A stretch of DNA of 64,000 nt, from positions 1-64,000 of the forward strand of contig CAWKDK010000024.1 of NCBI GenBank assembly GCA_963848375.1, read 5' to 3'. Source of the DNA: JAJPJE01 sp963848375. GTDB lineage: Bacteria; Acidobacteriota; Terriglobia; Terriglobales; Acidobacteriaceae. The notes under the pieces were generated by a model that worked only from the letters and a program-made list of their open reading frames with translations, was not told the DNA's origin and did no database searches. The position numbers and the translations under genes are program-made. Of the stretch, positions 1 through 8,087 are shown piece by piece (the first letter of the stretch is position 1; each line of letters starts with the position of its first letter).

Positions 1-12
1 GGACGAGTGCTC

Positions 13-1149
13 ATGGGCTGGAGATTTCGTCATTCTTTCAAGATCATTCCAGGAGTTCGACTGAACCTGTCAAAGACAGGGCTAAGCGCAAGTATTGGCG
101 GCGCTCCATTCACTTTCAACGTAGGTCAGCGTGGGCTGATGGCTACTGCATCGCTCCCCGGTACTGGGATTTCTTTTCGTCAGCACCTTGGAGGTCCCCA
201 TTCTAACGCCTCTCCGCAGATGCAGCCCCCGCCAGGTATGAGGCCAGACACGCCGATTCCACCTGTGTCGGTTCCTACTCTCGTAACAACAGCCCCGGTT
301 GAAGAGATTCGTAGCGGCAGCACCGAACTCTTGACCAGCGAGAGTTTGAAGGAACTAAAGAAGCTGATTCAGATGACGTATGAGGAGCGAGAAGACATTT
401 CCGACCAACTGGCACGGGCACGTGCAAGCAAATATCGCGCCGTTGATCGTTATGAACCTTGGGAGAGCGGATTTCTCTTTAAGAGAGTCTTCAAAAGTGC
501 ATTCGCCAAGAGAAAAGAAGAAGCCGAAACTGAAACGGCCAAAGTCGATGAGCTAGAAGAACAGCTAAAACTCACTGTTGTCGCCACACACATTGAGATT
601 GAAAAGGAACAAGCTGAACCATACTTCAGAATGCGCGATGCGTTTGCTGGACTCTGTGAATGCGCAGCGATCTGGGACATCAAGAGCCGTCAAGCAAATG
701 ACAGAATACGTGAGCGAACAATTGCGTTTGAGAAGGTTGATCGGGATCGAGTTTCGTTCTCACTTTCCAGCTGCGACCTGGTTCAGTGGGAGAAAGAAGT
801 CCCGCACATGGAAAACGCGAATGGTGGTGACCTGTATTTGTATCCAGGATTCATTCTTTATCGAGCTGCCGAAAGCGCGTTTTCAGTCATTGATTACCAC
901 GACCTTCGTGGTTCGCTGGTTCTGAAGAAGTTCATAGAAGAGGACGGTGTTCCGAACGATTCGAAAGTCATCGGCCAAACCTGGGCCAAAGCGAATCAAG
1001 ACGGCAGCCCAGACCGGAGATTTGCAAACAACTACCAGATTCCGATTGTGGGGTACGCGCACCTGACGCTAAAAACGGAAAACGGACTGTGGGAAGAGTA
1101 TTTCTTTTCGAACGTCGAGCGTGCAGAATGTTTTGTTAAAAGAGCATGA
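13..1149 (+). CDS. DUF4236 domain protein with coiled-coil middle
   Basis: The first ~53 residues match the DUF4236 pattern: GWRFRHSFKIIPGVRLNLSK at the start, then a Gly-rich stretch ending near GTGISFRQ. This small domain of unknown function usually sits at the N-terminus of varied proteins. A Pro-rich linker (about residues 60-95) follows, then a charged, probably coiled-coil region (about 105-200, rich in E/K/R), then a C-terminal domain I do not recognise. An upstream in-frame GTG at 7 is possible, but the family starts at M-G-W, so ATG 13 is preferred. The frame is intact, unlike most of its island neighbours. No signal peptide is seen, so it is probably cytoplasmic. Function unknown. 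Confidence 0.8.
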   Translation: MGWRFRHSFKIIPGVRLNLSKTGLSASIGGAPFTFNVGQRGLMATASLPGTGISFRQHLGGPHSNASPQMQPPPGMRPDTPIPPVSVPTLVTTAPVEEIRSGSTELLTSESLKELKKLIQMTYEEREDISDQLARARASKYRAVDRYEPWESGFLFKRVFKSAFAKRKEEAETETAKVDELEEQLKLTVVATHIEIEKEQAEPYFRMRDAFAGLCECAAIWDIKSRQANDRIRERTIAFEKVDRDRVSFSLSSCDLVQWEKEVPHMENANGGDLYLYPGFILYRAAESAFSVIDYHDLRGSLVLKKFIEEDGVPNDSKVIGQTWAKANQDGSPDRRFANNYQIPIVGYAHLTLKTENGLWEEYFFSNVERAECFVKRA

Positions 1150-1225
1150 ATGCGTTCCAAGTGTCTTTGGCTCCCGCTGCGGAAGCTGTGCGTCCGAACT
1201 GAGCGCCGCCGAATTCTGAAGTTAG

Positions 1226-1851
1226 ACCGGCCCCCAGGAAGCTCCCCGTGGTATGGCTCTTTGTCAGTCGTTACGGCTTGGCCAAATATCGCTAACTTCA
1301 CGCAGACGCAATCCATCTTTAATGATCCGCGTTCACGGGTCCCATATTCATTCGCGCCCCGGCCAGGGAGATTACCCCGCCCCTGCGCTGTCCTGTTAGC
1401 ACTTGGCGAAGCCCGTGGGAAGGCTCCCTGGTTGGTTCTGAGTGAGTCGTGACGGCCCTGCTGGTACACTTCCATGCGATCATGAATCACCTACCACTTT
1501 GGTTCTTGATATTGGCACTGTTCCTTCCACGGGTGTCGCTCGTGGTTGCATATTTTGCGGCAAATGACCTTTCCGCGTTTAACTTGATCGCCTGGGTCCC
1601 TGGCATCATGGCCGTGATCATTCCCAGAGGTCTGATGTTGATCCTCATCTTCCATGATCGCGGGATGTCGGCTTGGCTACTCGTTCATGCGATTGCGATG
1701 GCTGTCGTCTACGCCGGTGCTGGGTCCGGTTCTACCCGGTCCTAGTTTAATCACTTCGTGTCCGAAAGAGGCAGGGGTCTTAACTGCCTGCCAGCGGGCC
1801 CCGTAGGGAGACTCCATGGTACGGCTCAGAGCGAATCGTGGAGGGGCAGCC
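1226..1851 (+). repeat. Three diverged ~50-bp direct repeats
   Basis: Three related stretches lie in the same orientation near 1236-1280, 1420-1457 and 1808-1848. They share the outline GGAAG-CTCC, then GGTA(C/T)GGCTC, then a GAGTGAGTCGT(G/T)ACGG-like end. The second lies just upstream of the small membrane protein at 1482 and the third upstream of the broken secreted-protein gene at 1919, so they could be shared upstream regions of a once-duplicated cassette. Between 1150 and 1481 I see no convincing gene. Confidence 0.4.
1482..1745 (+). CDS. Small membrane protein
   Basis: An 87-residue protein dominated by three hydrophobic segments (roughly residues 3-24, 30-52 and 60-80), so probably an inner-membrane protein with about three spans. 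A GTG at 1449 extends the frame, but ATG 1482 directly precedes the first hydrophobic segment and is preferred. No family is recognised. It sits between two of the diverged direct repeats and next to broken secreted-protein genes in the island. Confidence 0.45.
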   Translation: MNHLPLWFLILALFLPRVSLVVAYFAANDLSAFNLIAWVPGIMAVIIPRGLMLILIFHDRGMSAWLLVHAIAMAVVYAGAGSGSTRS

Positions 1852-1918
1852 AAGATGACGGCTGACACGATAACGTTATGGACAGCTACCAGGAATGCCA
1901 GCATTATTGTTGTCGAAT

Positions 1919-2384
1919 ATGAAGCTGTTACGAGCTATTTGCTCATAGCCTTCTGTGGCGTTTTGCCAGCTTTCAGCCAGAGTACCCCTCCCGCCAACGT
2001 GCAGTTTGCGGATGCTACGAAGTAAGGACGCTAACCTGGAATCCACCTGACGATAGCATCAGGTCGATCCCTTCTCGGTTCCAACTCACCACGGATCGAG
2101 CATATCCCGGTTACGACATCTTCGACATTCACAGCGTTCCCGCAAGTCCGGACAACGCGATTGTAGAAAGGCTTTGGTCTTGGCATCTCAAACGGAACGA
2201 AGTTCTGGTGTCTTTTAACGGCGGGTTGGGCGGGTTTCGTGGCACGTTGAAGCCGTCCAGCACTGGCGAACTTGAGGGCAAGTTGAAAGAATGGTGTGAC
2301 AGTCGTTGCAAATGGAAGAAGCGAGTCGGAATATGCGTGTCAGAAGATCAACTGCTCGAAGTGAGCCATCACCGACTACGGTAA
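1919..2384 (+). pseudogene. Broken secreted protein (two frameshifts)
   Basis: Three frames read as one protein. ATG 1919 gives MKLLRAI and then stops. The next frame gives LLIAFCGVLPAFSQSTPP, completing a signal peptide, and ends in NVQFADATK at 2025. A third frame takes over with VRTLTWNPPDDSIR and runs about 115 codons to TAA 2382-2384. The joins fall at about 1940 and 2020. The reconstruction is a ~155-residue exported protein with a typical Sec signal. Function unknown. This is either a decayed gene or sequence error; the density of such events in the island favours decay. Confidence 0.6.
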
Positions 2385-2410
2385 TCGGAGGCACTTTGAA
2401 CCTACTGAGA

Positions 2411-2738
2411 ATGCTTGCCGTAATTCTGGTGTTCGCGACCTTCGGTAGTTCTCAGGATAACGTCATGGACCCGACTGCGTTGAACAACAGGGTTCGAACC
2501 GTCTGAAGTCTCTCACCGGAGAGAAGGCGAAAGCTTGTGGTGATGTCGCTGTTAAGGGAACACTGAGCGTGCCAATGTATGCGCCCAGGATGCGTTCAGA
2601 AGCGGAAAGCCGTTCTATGTGAGCTATCGGCAGCAAGGGTTTGACTCGGTCGGGTCTATCGCTCTCGCGATGGATTCTGCGAAGAACCTCTACGTTTTGA
2701 ATCAGACTCAATGGGGTTTAGCCCTCCATTTCACGTAG
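2411..2738 (+). pseudogene. Second broken secreted protein
   Basis: ATG 2411 opens a signal peptide (MLAVILVFATFGSSQ) and the frame runs to 2506. The next frame gives LKSLTGEKAKACGDVAVKGT to about 2590. A third frame gives QDAFRSGKPFYVSYRQQGFD and continues to TAG 2736-2738. Joined, this is a ~105-residue exported protein of unknown function with a well-composed C-terminal half. It follows the other broken secreted gene in the same orientation after 26 bp, so the two may once have formed an operon. Confidence 0.55.
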
Positions 2739-2896
2739 GGACTTCAGTCGAATCGGACTGGCGCATACTCGTCGAACCATGCCCGAAACCGCATGTCCTA
2801 AACTTAGATCGACTTCACAGGCTGACTTGCTTTCCTGTTGCACATGTCAACGATCCTTTGCACGACTAGTCGTTAGCCGACAAATCGCGACACCAC

Positions 2897-3197
2897 ATGG
2901 CGAAGACGAAACCAAAAGATGATTCGGGACTGTTGAAGGGCTGGGCAGCAATTGCCAAGTTCCTGGGCCTAACTGCGGCGACGGTGCAACGCTGGGCAAG
3001 AGCCGGGATGCCTGTGCGACGAGAAGGGCGATTCGCCGTTGCGAATCGTCCGGACTTGGAAGCAGTCGATCGCCAGAGTCAGGATGCCCGAACCTGCGCA
3101 CGTGCTTACCGGAGACACCGATATTTCTGCTGCTCTGAAAGACTCAATCAAAGCCATACGACGTACAGGCAGAAATGACCCAGCCGTGTCAGCTTGA
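2897..3197 (+). pseudogene. Helix-turn-helix protein, frameshifted
   Basis: From ATG 2897 the first ~56 residues form a MerR/excisionase-style HTH: GWAAIAKFLGLTAATVQRWA followed by a basic wing (GMPVRREGRFAV). After DLEA (near 3065) the frame becomes Cys/Arg-rich and implausible. The alternative frame reads MPEPAHVLTGDTDISAALKD and on to IRRTGRN, ending at TGA 3195-3197, and resembles the usual C-terminus of this small protein type. One frameshift near 3065 is the simplest explanation. It was probably a DNA-binding regulator of the island. Confidence 0.6.
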
Positions 3198-3277
3198 GAT
3201 ACTGAGTGATAATCTCCGTTATCGCCAACAATATTGTAAGTTATTGAGGCGTTCCCTCATACCAAGGGCTATTACTG

Positions 3278-3850
3278 ATGAAATCGGCGAGTGCCGGAAT
3301 TCTCTTGCTACTTCTGGTGTCTACTGTTTGTGCGGCGCAAACCACGAAGTTCGTGGGTATTTCTGACGTGGCTGCGGCGGGAGCCGTTGACAAAGACACC
3401 TACACTAACTCCTTCCTGAAACTGAGCGTTCATGCTCCGAATGCAACGCTCAAGTTGAATCCGGTCATAACACAAACCGCTCAACGCGCTCGATTATTGG
3501 AAGTGCTCGCGGAGCATCGTAGCTTCAACGATACTTACAGTTTCGCGGTCATAGCAGATTTGTTAGCAGTGAACCCACTGACGAAATCCCCCGGCGATTA
3601 CGTGCGAGCTGTTCGTCAGTCGCTAGAGCGGCAGGGTTCGCCGACTGTCCGGCAAGAGTTTCCCATCACCATAGCCGGACTACAGTTCACGGGAGCGGTT
3701 CTCCAAGAGCAAGTGCCTTCAGGCCAGAAGTATTATCACGGGATTTATACGACATTTCGAAAGGGTTACATCTTGTCTTTCGATGTCGAAGCACCCTCGC
3801 AAGACAAGCTCATCGATCTGGTCAATCAGCTCGTGAAATTTGGGACTTAA
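3278..3850 (+). CDS. Secreted protein of unknown function
   Basis: 190 residues with a clear Sec signal peptide (MKSASAGILLLLLVSTVCAA, cleavage likely after CAA). The mature part has no recognised motif; composition is that of a folded periplasmic or secreted mixed alpha/beta protein (…YTNSFLKLSVHAPN…, …GYILSFDVEAPS…). Frame intact. It is the first of three co-oriented genes for small exported or membrane proteins (3278, 4019, 4531) whose spacers share repeated motifs. Similar lone exported proteins are common in acidobacteria. Confidence 0.75.
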   Translation: MKSASAGILLLLLVSTVCAAQTTKFVGISDVAAAGAVDKDTYTNSFLKLSVHAPNATLKLNPVITQTAQRARLLEVLAEHRSFNDTYSFAVIADLLAVNPLTKSPGDYVRAVRQSLERQGSPTVRQEFPITIAGLQFTGAVLQEQVPSGQKYYHGIYTTFRKGYILSFDVEAPSQDKLIDLVNQLVKFGT

Positions 3851-4018
3851 TGAGGGGAAATCCGACCCTGTTTTTTCGCTCTTCCGCTGATACCTGTCGG
3901 GAAATCTCGATACCACTCCGTATCTCAACCTGAGATAGGAAGTGATAATCTCCGTTCACGACAGTTATCTCTGACTAAGCAACCGATTGAGCTGTATCTT
4001 ATCGGACTAGAGGATCAC

Positions 4019-4453
4019 ATGAGCGACATAAGCAGCAATGTCACCGAACCGCCGCGTCAGGTTCGCTCCTTCACTTGGTTTGTCCGCAGAGGTTTGATTG
4101 ATACTGGAATTGCTGTAGCGGCGCTCATTATCTTCGCAATTGTGTTTGCTATTTCAGTTGCAACGCACACGACAGAGACTGGATTGCATTGGCTTCTGCC
4201 TGTTTGTTGGACGGCCTTTAGCTGTTTCGTTATCGTGAAGGTGCTCAAGCAGGAACGGAAGAATCCGGTGATGTGGCTCATGCTAGCCTTGCTAGTTGCC
4301 TTGCAACTTGTTGCTCTCCGCCCGATAGTCCGGCGTTTCCCCAACATGCACTCCGCTACCTACATGCTGATCGCGTTCGCGGAAGTGCCTGTCTGGGGAA
4401 TGCTCGTGCAAGGTGCTATCGGTCTGTCGCGAAGCGAAAAAAGCGGCATATAA
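4019..4453 (+). CDS. Small integral membrane protein
   Basis: 144 residues, intact. After a polar N-terminus of about 27 residues come four hydrophobic segments (about 30-50, 58-75, 85-103 and 115-138), so it is probably an inner-membrane protein with four spans. An AGAGGA ribosome-binding site sits just upstream of ATG 4019. No family recognised. It belongs to the repeat-linked run of small exported genes. Confidence 0.65.
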   Translation: MSDISSNVTEPPRQVRSFTWFVRRGLIDTGIAVAALIIFAIVFAISVATHTTETGLHWLLPVCWTAFSCFVIVKVLKQERKNPVMWLMLALLVALQLVALRPIVRRFPNMHSATYMLIAFAEVPVWGMLVQGAIGLSRSEKSGI

Positions 4454-4530
4454 AACACCGCTTGTCTGATCCGAAGTAAATAAGTGTCGTGAAATCCCCA
4501 TACCAAACGCAACCCTGAGGAAAGCTGAAC

Positions 4531-4767
4531 ATGAACGACATTCGGCAACGTAGTGGCAGCTTTAGCAGCAAAGGTGTCGCGCTTGTGTTCTCGGTTTGTG
4601 CATTCGCTGATTTCGCTTGGTCAATGTTACGCGGGCGCTCTGTCGCCGAAAGCGTGAGTAGTGCGATATTAGGTTTGGTAGGAACAGGTTGGTATCTCTT
4701 GACGATGCGGGCGGCTTCCAAAAACGATTCTGACGATCCCTCTGGTCCGGCGCAGTTGGTCCCGTAG
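4531..4767 (+). CDS. Small membrane protein
   Basis: 78 residues. Hydrophobic segments at about 15-32 and 44-62 suggest two membrane spans, followed by a polar, Asp/Ser-rich tail. ATG 4531 is preceded by GAGGAAAG. Upstream lies the second copy of the 21-bp ATACCA-ending motif; downstream (4803-4817) is a short version of the shared palindrome. Function unknown. Confidence 0.55.
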   Translation: MNDIRQRSGSFSSKGVALVFSVCAFADFAWSMLRGRSVAESVSSAILGLVGTGWYLLTMRAASKNDSDDPSGPAQLVP

Positions 4768-4839
4768 GGGAATAGATGTTGGTAAATCTCGTTACTACTA
4801 GCTATCTCAGGGTGAGACACCTCTTCAAAAAGTGCTGTT

Positions 4840-5649
4840 TCAGTTCTTAACGCCGAATTCATCAGGTTTCACGCCAAACCGTTTAGCGATGTCGGCCCGC
4901 TTTTCTGCAATTTGCTTGTTGAATGAACGCAACTGATCACGCAACTCCAGTGAGTGCTTCAGCTTCGCATTGAAGTCCAAGCGAATGTTCTCATTGTCGA
5001 TAGCTAGTTTGGCTTGGTTCACGATGATGTGCTTTCGATTGGGCCAGAGCGAACTCATATAGATCACGCGAGGCGGCAGCCCAATCCTTTTCCGCTGATG
5101 TCGCCTGCTTCCGAAGAGGAAATATCTCAGAGCCATTGAATCCCCTGTCCACACCTTTCACGAAATCCTGTTTTCTCGCTGCCCGGTAACGATGATCCGT
5201 CAACGTCCTGCTTAATGTCGTCTCGCCAATGATCTATACTGCGATCTAGTTCCTCATCGGCTTCCAGAGCCGTCTGTTCGCGGCCAAAGACCAGGAATAT
5301 CTTACTCTCTCGAGAAAGACTTCGCGGTGTAAAGGTGCCCAAGATCGACGTTTACGGAAGCCACCTTCGCATCGTGCTCTCTACGATAACTGAGCATCTT
5401 GCTGACGACGATATTCGAAAGTCTCTGCATTTCCTGCTCGGCGGGTGTACCCGAGAATTCTGCCTTCTTTGCCCCCGTTGCTACTCTTAGGCTTTCTACG
5501 GCTACGGCCTCGGGCTTTACTGTCGAATGCCTGATGCTCCCTGAATGGGCCAGCGCTGGCAGCAGTGTTCCCAGCGCTAGAAACATCCATGAGAACCTAC
5601 TCCAATCTCGCTTGCTACGGCGTCCAGCGATCGGATCAGCGATTGCCAA
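4840..5649 (-). pseudogene. Exported coiled-coil protein, three frameshifts
   Basis: Four frames on the minus strand join into one ~265-residue protein. From 5649 (TTG) or 5586 (ATG) comes a signal/anchor (MFLALGTLLPALAHSGS) and a helical stretch to about 5305. Then SKIFLVFGREQTALEADEEL to about 5150, RDLYEFALAQSKAHH to about 5020, and finally LWPNRKHIIVNQAKLAIDNE through a Lys/Glu-rich helix to TGA 4840-4842. The C-terminal 60 residues look coiled-coil. No family recognised. The first codons overlap the stop of the zinc-ribbon gene upstream, so the two were probably co-translated. Confidence 0.6.
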
Positions 5650-5943
5650 ACGGCAACAGCATGCTTCCGATCCAGTAGCCCACGAACTCTCCAGAAACTG
5701 TCATTCCGTAAGTCACGAAGGCCAATATGAACGCCACCGCTGCGGCGAGAAAGATTCGAATAGCCGCCCAAACGGAAACGGTGGGCGTAGCCGAAATATG
5801 AACTGCTGAAATTGGTTCTGGTGTGGCAGACGCGAATAGAGAGTTAGGCGCACTTTTCCTAGAACAATGGCACTCAGCTCTTTGCATCTCTCGCAAACGG
5901 TTTGATCGGCGGAAGTGGGACTACCGCACTTGACGCAGTTCAT
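5636..5943 (-). pseudogene. Zinc-ribbon membrane protein, frameshifted
   Basis: Starts MNCVKCGSPTSADQTVCERC, a four-Cys zinc ribbon (C-x2-C…C-x2-C) of the kind heading many small bacterial membrane proteins. That frame then degenerates. The neighbouring frame continues with SAPNSLFASATPEPISAV, then a hydrophobic segment (IRIFLAAAVAFILAFV…) and ends GSMLLPFGNR at 5636. One frameshift near 5850 is needed. The expected product is a ~100-residue single-span protein with a cytoplasmic zinc ribbon. It lies directly upstream of, and overlaps, the broken exported gene. Confidence 0.6.
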
Positions 5944-5969
5944 CACTGCACCTCGACAGAGTGTTAGGG

Positions 5970-5997
5970 GAGAGCGAGATAGTCTAACATCGCTCTC
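5970..5997. other. Hairpin in a gene-free spacer
   Basis: GAGAGCGA (5970-5977) and TCGCTCTC (5990-5997) form a perfect 8-bp stem with a 12-nt loop, upstream of the zinc-ribbon gene. There is no T-run, so it is not a classical terminator. In the rest of 5998-6241 I see no gene. Confidence 0.5.
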
Positions 5998-6241
5998 GGC
6001 TTCTGGGATGTGAGTGACTTTGGAGGCACTTGACGGGTTCTAGGGCCGATTTCCGCGTGCCGATGCACACCGAAGTGTCGAAAGCTGTATTAGCAGCACG
6101 GCAGCTCTCAGCATAGGTGGTGATTGTAAGCTGAGTCGTAACGGGTACGGCTATCAGCCGCTATAGGATTCTCTAGTCCTACGATGGCCACTGGTTCTCC
6201 GCAGTAGTCGTGAGCTAGGATGCCATGGTGGAGAGATTGGA

Positions 6242-6683
6242 ATGGCGGCTGCCTTTTTACCTTGGGAACAGTGGATTGGGCCCTTGGTTCACGTAGTGGC
6301 CGTTGCGATCAGGAAGAGGATGTATCAGCGGGAACGGAAGCGCTCCATTGCGATTAGCGCAACATGGCCACAAGTTGAAGGACCCGTACATCAAGTAACT
6401 CCGACTTTCTAATCCCCGCGAAGAAATCGTCTACTACTACTCAACGCAGTCTGGCTATCACTCAGGTTTCTTCTGGCGCTGGTTTGATGCTTCCGACCTG
6501 ACACCAGTACGAGCCGGTGACGTTATCAAGTTGCGCTACGATCCCGCAGATCAGGAAAAGTCTTTGTCGATAGTTTCCATAAGCAGCAAGCATCGTACAC
6601 GCGATGAGCCTCCGGTGAGCGTTATCTCATATGGGATGGAGTCGGACGATACGACAGTAACTTGGAAGCTTGGTCTGTGCTGA
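6242..6683 (+). pseudogene. DUF3592-like protein, frameshifted
   Basis: ATG 6242 opens 56 codons (MAAAFLPWEQWIGPLVHV then a basic helix, …QRERKRSIAI…) ending at TAA 6410-6412. The +1 frame continues at once with NPREEIVYYYSTQSGYHS, FFWRWFDASDLTPVRAGD and IKLRYDPADQEKS, to TGA 6681-6683. The VRAGD…LRYDPADPE pattern recalls DUF3592 membrane-associated proteins. One frameshift at about 6410 restores a ~145-residue protein. The downstream broken gene starts only 17 bp later, so the pair probably formed an operon. Confidence 0.5.
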
Positions 6684-6700
6684 GTAAGATTCGCAGCAAC

Positions 6701-7441
6701 ATGTTCGGTCTGAGAACTAAACTACTCATAAGTGAGGACGACCGCCGCTGGGTAGAAGGCAGCTTCCAAAGATTGGAGCGCTTACTGAGCCGGAGACGGA
6801 TGGTAGATGCTGAGGTAATTCTTCCCACTCCTCACTACTTCCCTGATCCCTATGAGGCCGATCAGGCTTCATCGATCATGTTCCGTCGCGTGTGCAGCTA
6901 CATGCAACTTGATCCTGACATTGCAGAGGTCAATCTATTCGCTGACCAAACAGCGGAATTGAACAAGCTTTTGCCGTATTGGCACGGTAGACATCAGGAC
7001 GCTGCTGGAATCTATATGAAATCCGAAGGTCGGCCTGTTGTGGGAGTAAAGGAATCACAATTGAAGAACCCTCTTCAACTCGTGGCCATTCTTCGCGCAC
7101 AAAATTGTGTCATGTGATGCTGTTGGGTCCCGGCCTGATAGCTCAGGACGAACCGGACATGGAACCACTCACGGATTTAGCGACGATTTTCATTGGTATA
7201 AGGAGTGTTCACGGCCAATGCCGCCAGGACCTTTGAACAGCATCAGGATGAGACCCGCCAAGGATGGGCTACCTCTATGAACGGGTATTTGCCGGAACAG
7301 GTAATCGGACACGCTCTGGCAAGGTTTGCGCATGAACGTGGTGAGAAGAAACCGGGATGGGCAAAGCATCTAACGACGAATGTGAAGTCGGACTACAGCG
7401 ATCCAGAAGGTGGATTGAGCAGCACATCTGAAGTCCGTTGA
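6701..7441 (+). pseudogene. Predicted HExxH-type protein, broken at the motif
   Basis: ATG 6701 starts an intact run of ~130 residues (LISEDDRRWVEGSFQRLERL…, …NPLQLVAIL). There the frame is lost. A second frame gives LCHVMLLGPGLIAQDEPDME then PLTDLATIFIGI to about 7200. The frame opening at 7205 gives MFTANAARTFEQHQDETRQGW and the C-terminus (…ALARFAHERGEKKPGWAKHL…). Joined, this is a ~245-residue protein of a widespread hypothetical family that I recall as carrying a zinc-peptidase-like motif, AHELxHV. Here the motif itself is hit: two indels within about 10 bases and a Lys codon where Glu is expected. Confidence 0.55.
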
Positions 7442-7466
7442 GGTCAGCGTCGGTTCATCTGGGTCC

Positions 7467-7532
7467 ATCGGCGGTTCAGGCGCGGTTCATCGGCGGTTCA
7501 GGCGCGGTTCATCGGCGGTTCAGGCGCGGTCC
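7467..7532 (+). repeat. 22-bp tandem repeat, three copies
   Basis: The unit ATCGGCGGTTCAGGCGCGGT+TC occurs at 7467-7488, 7489-7510 and 7511-7532 (last copy with one mismatch), with a degenerate half copy before. It starts about 25 bp after the broken HExxH gene. Too short and too few for a CRISPR; could be an iteron-like or slippage array. Confidence 0.8.
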
Positions 7533-8087
7533 AGGGGTGGCCCACGGTGGCCATAAGCATCAATCGTGACCTGGATGGACAGTCTGAAGAATAGCTGCGT
7601 ACCTGTACAGGTTCACACGGACTGATGCTGGTCCATCTCTCCACACGCTCCCGGTCAAGGGACTGGTCCTGGTAGCACCTGTTGTAGCACCTGCTACCTA
7701 GATACAGACAGAGACATAGATTCAGATAAAGATTGATCAGTAACCATATCTATCGGAGGAGAGTTCTAGATTGCACTGGAAATGTAGCAGGTCTAGGAAG
7801 CCCCATTCATTGATCCCACCTGGCGTGGTGGTGGGTTGAGTTCCTGAGAATAGCTATCCCTGACTAGTGATGTGCATGTATGGCTAGGCCAGAAGAGGCT
7901 TATTCCGTACCAATCCGCTTTCTGGTGATAGATGCACTAGAACTTGTTCCCCAGCTCATTAGATTCAGACACTTACATAAGCTGGAATTGAGAATCAAGG
8001 GAAGAATAAGGTCAGAAATCATGCTGGAATCAGGTCAAAATCTGCGCAGTTGGTTGCAATCGGTAAGAGACAATTGCACCTGCACGC
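7533..8087. other. Gene-poor spacer
   Basis: I find no convincing gene here. It includes a doubled GTAGCACCTG word near 7672-7695 and an AT-rich stretch at about 7700-7745. A 103-codon frame opens at 7880 but runs 104 bases into the next gene in another frame and is rejected. The position, between the broken genes and the replication module, would suit a promoter region or an element boundary; no motif proves either. Confidence 0.4.

Larger units (their letters stand above)
3188..4817 (+). repeat. Composite intergenic repeats flanking small exported genes
   Basis: Spacers around the genes at 3278, 4019 and 4531 share motifs. AGTGATAATCTCCGTT is identical at 3205-3220 and 3941-3956. A 21-bp motif beginning TGTCG(G/T)GAAATC and ending ATACCA occurs at 3895-3915 and 4485-4505 (18/21 identical). 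A small palindrome, TATCTCA-N3-TGAGATA, is at 3921-3937, with a shorter version TCTCA-N3-TGAGA at 4805-4817. These may be operator or processing sites shared by the genes, or traces of segmental duplication. Confidence 0.55.

Noticed and set aside
1150..1452. 100-codon open frame directly after the DUF4236 gene
   Set aside because: Arg/Cys/Pro-rich composition, no ribosome-binding site, and it spans two of the diverged repeats; not protein-like.
2480..2500. tRNA T-loop-like GGGTTCGAACC
   Set aside because: No surrounding acceptor or anticodon arms; it lies inside the broken secreted-protein gene.
3188..4830. Integron attC sites
   Set aside because: No RYYYAAC/GTTRRRY core pair could be matched in the spacers and no integron integrase is present; the integrase at 11036 lacks the recognisable extra motif of that class.
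7467..7532. CRISPR array
   Set aside because: Units are directly adjacent with no spacers, only three copies, and no cas genes are in the window.
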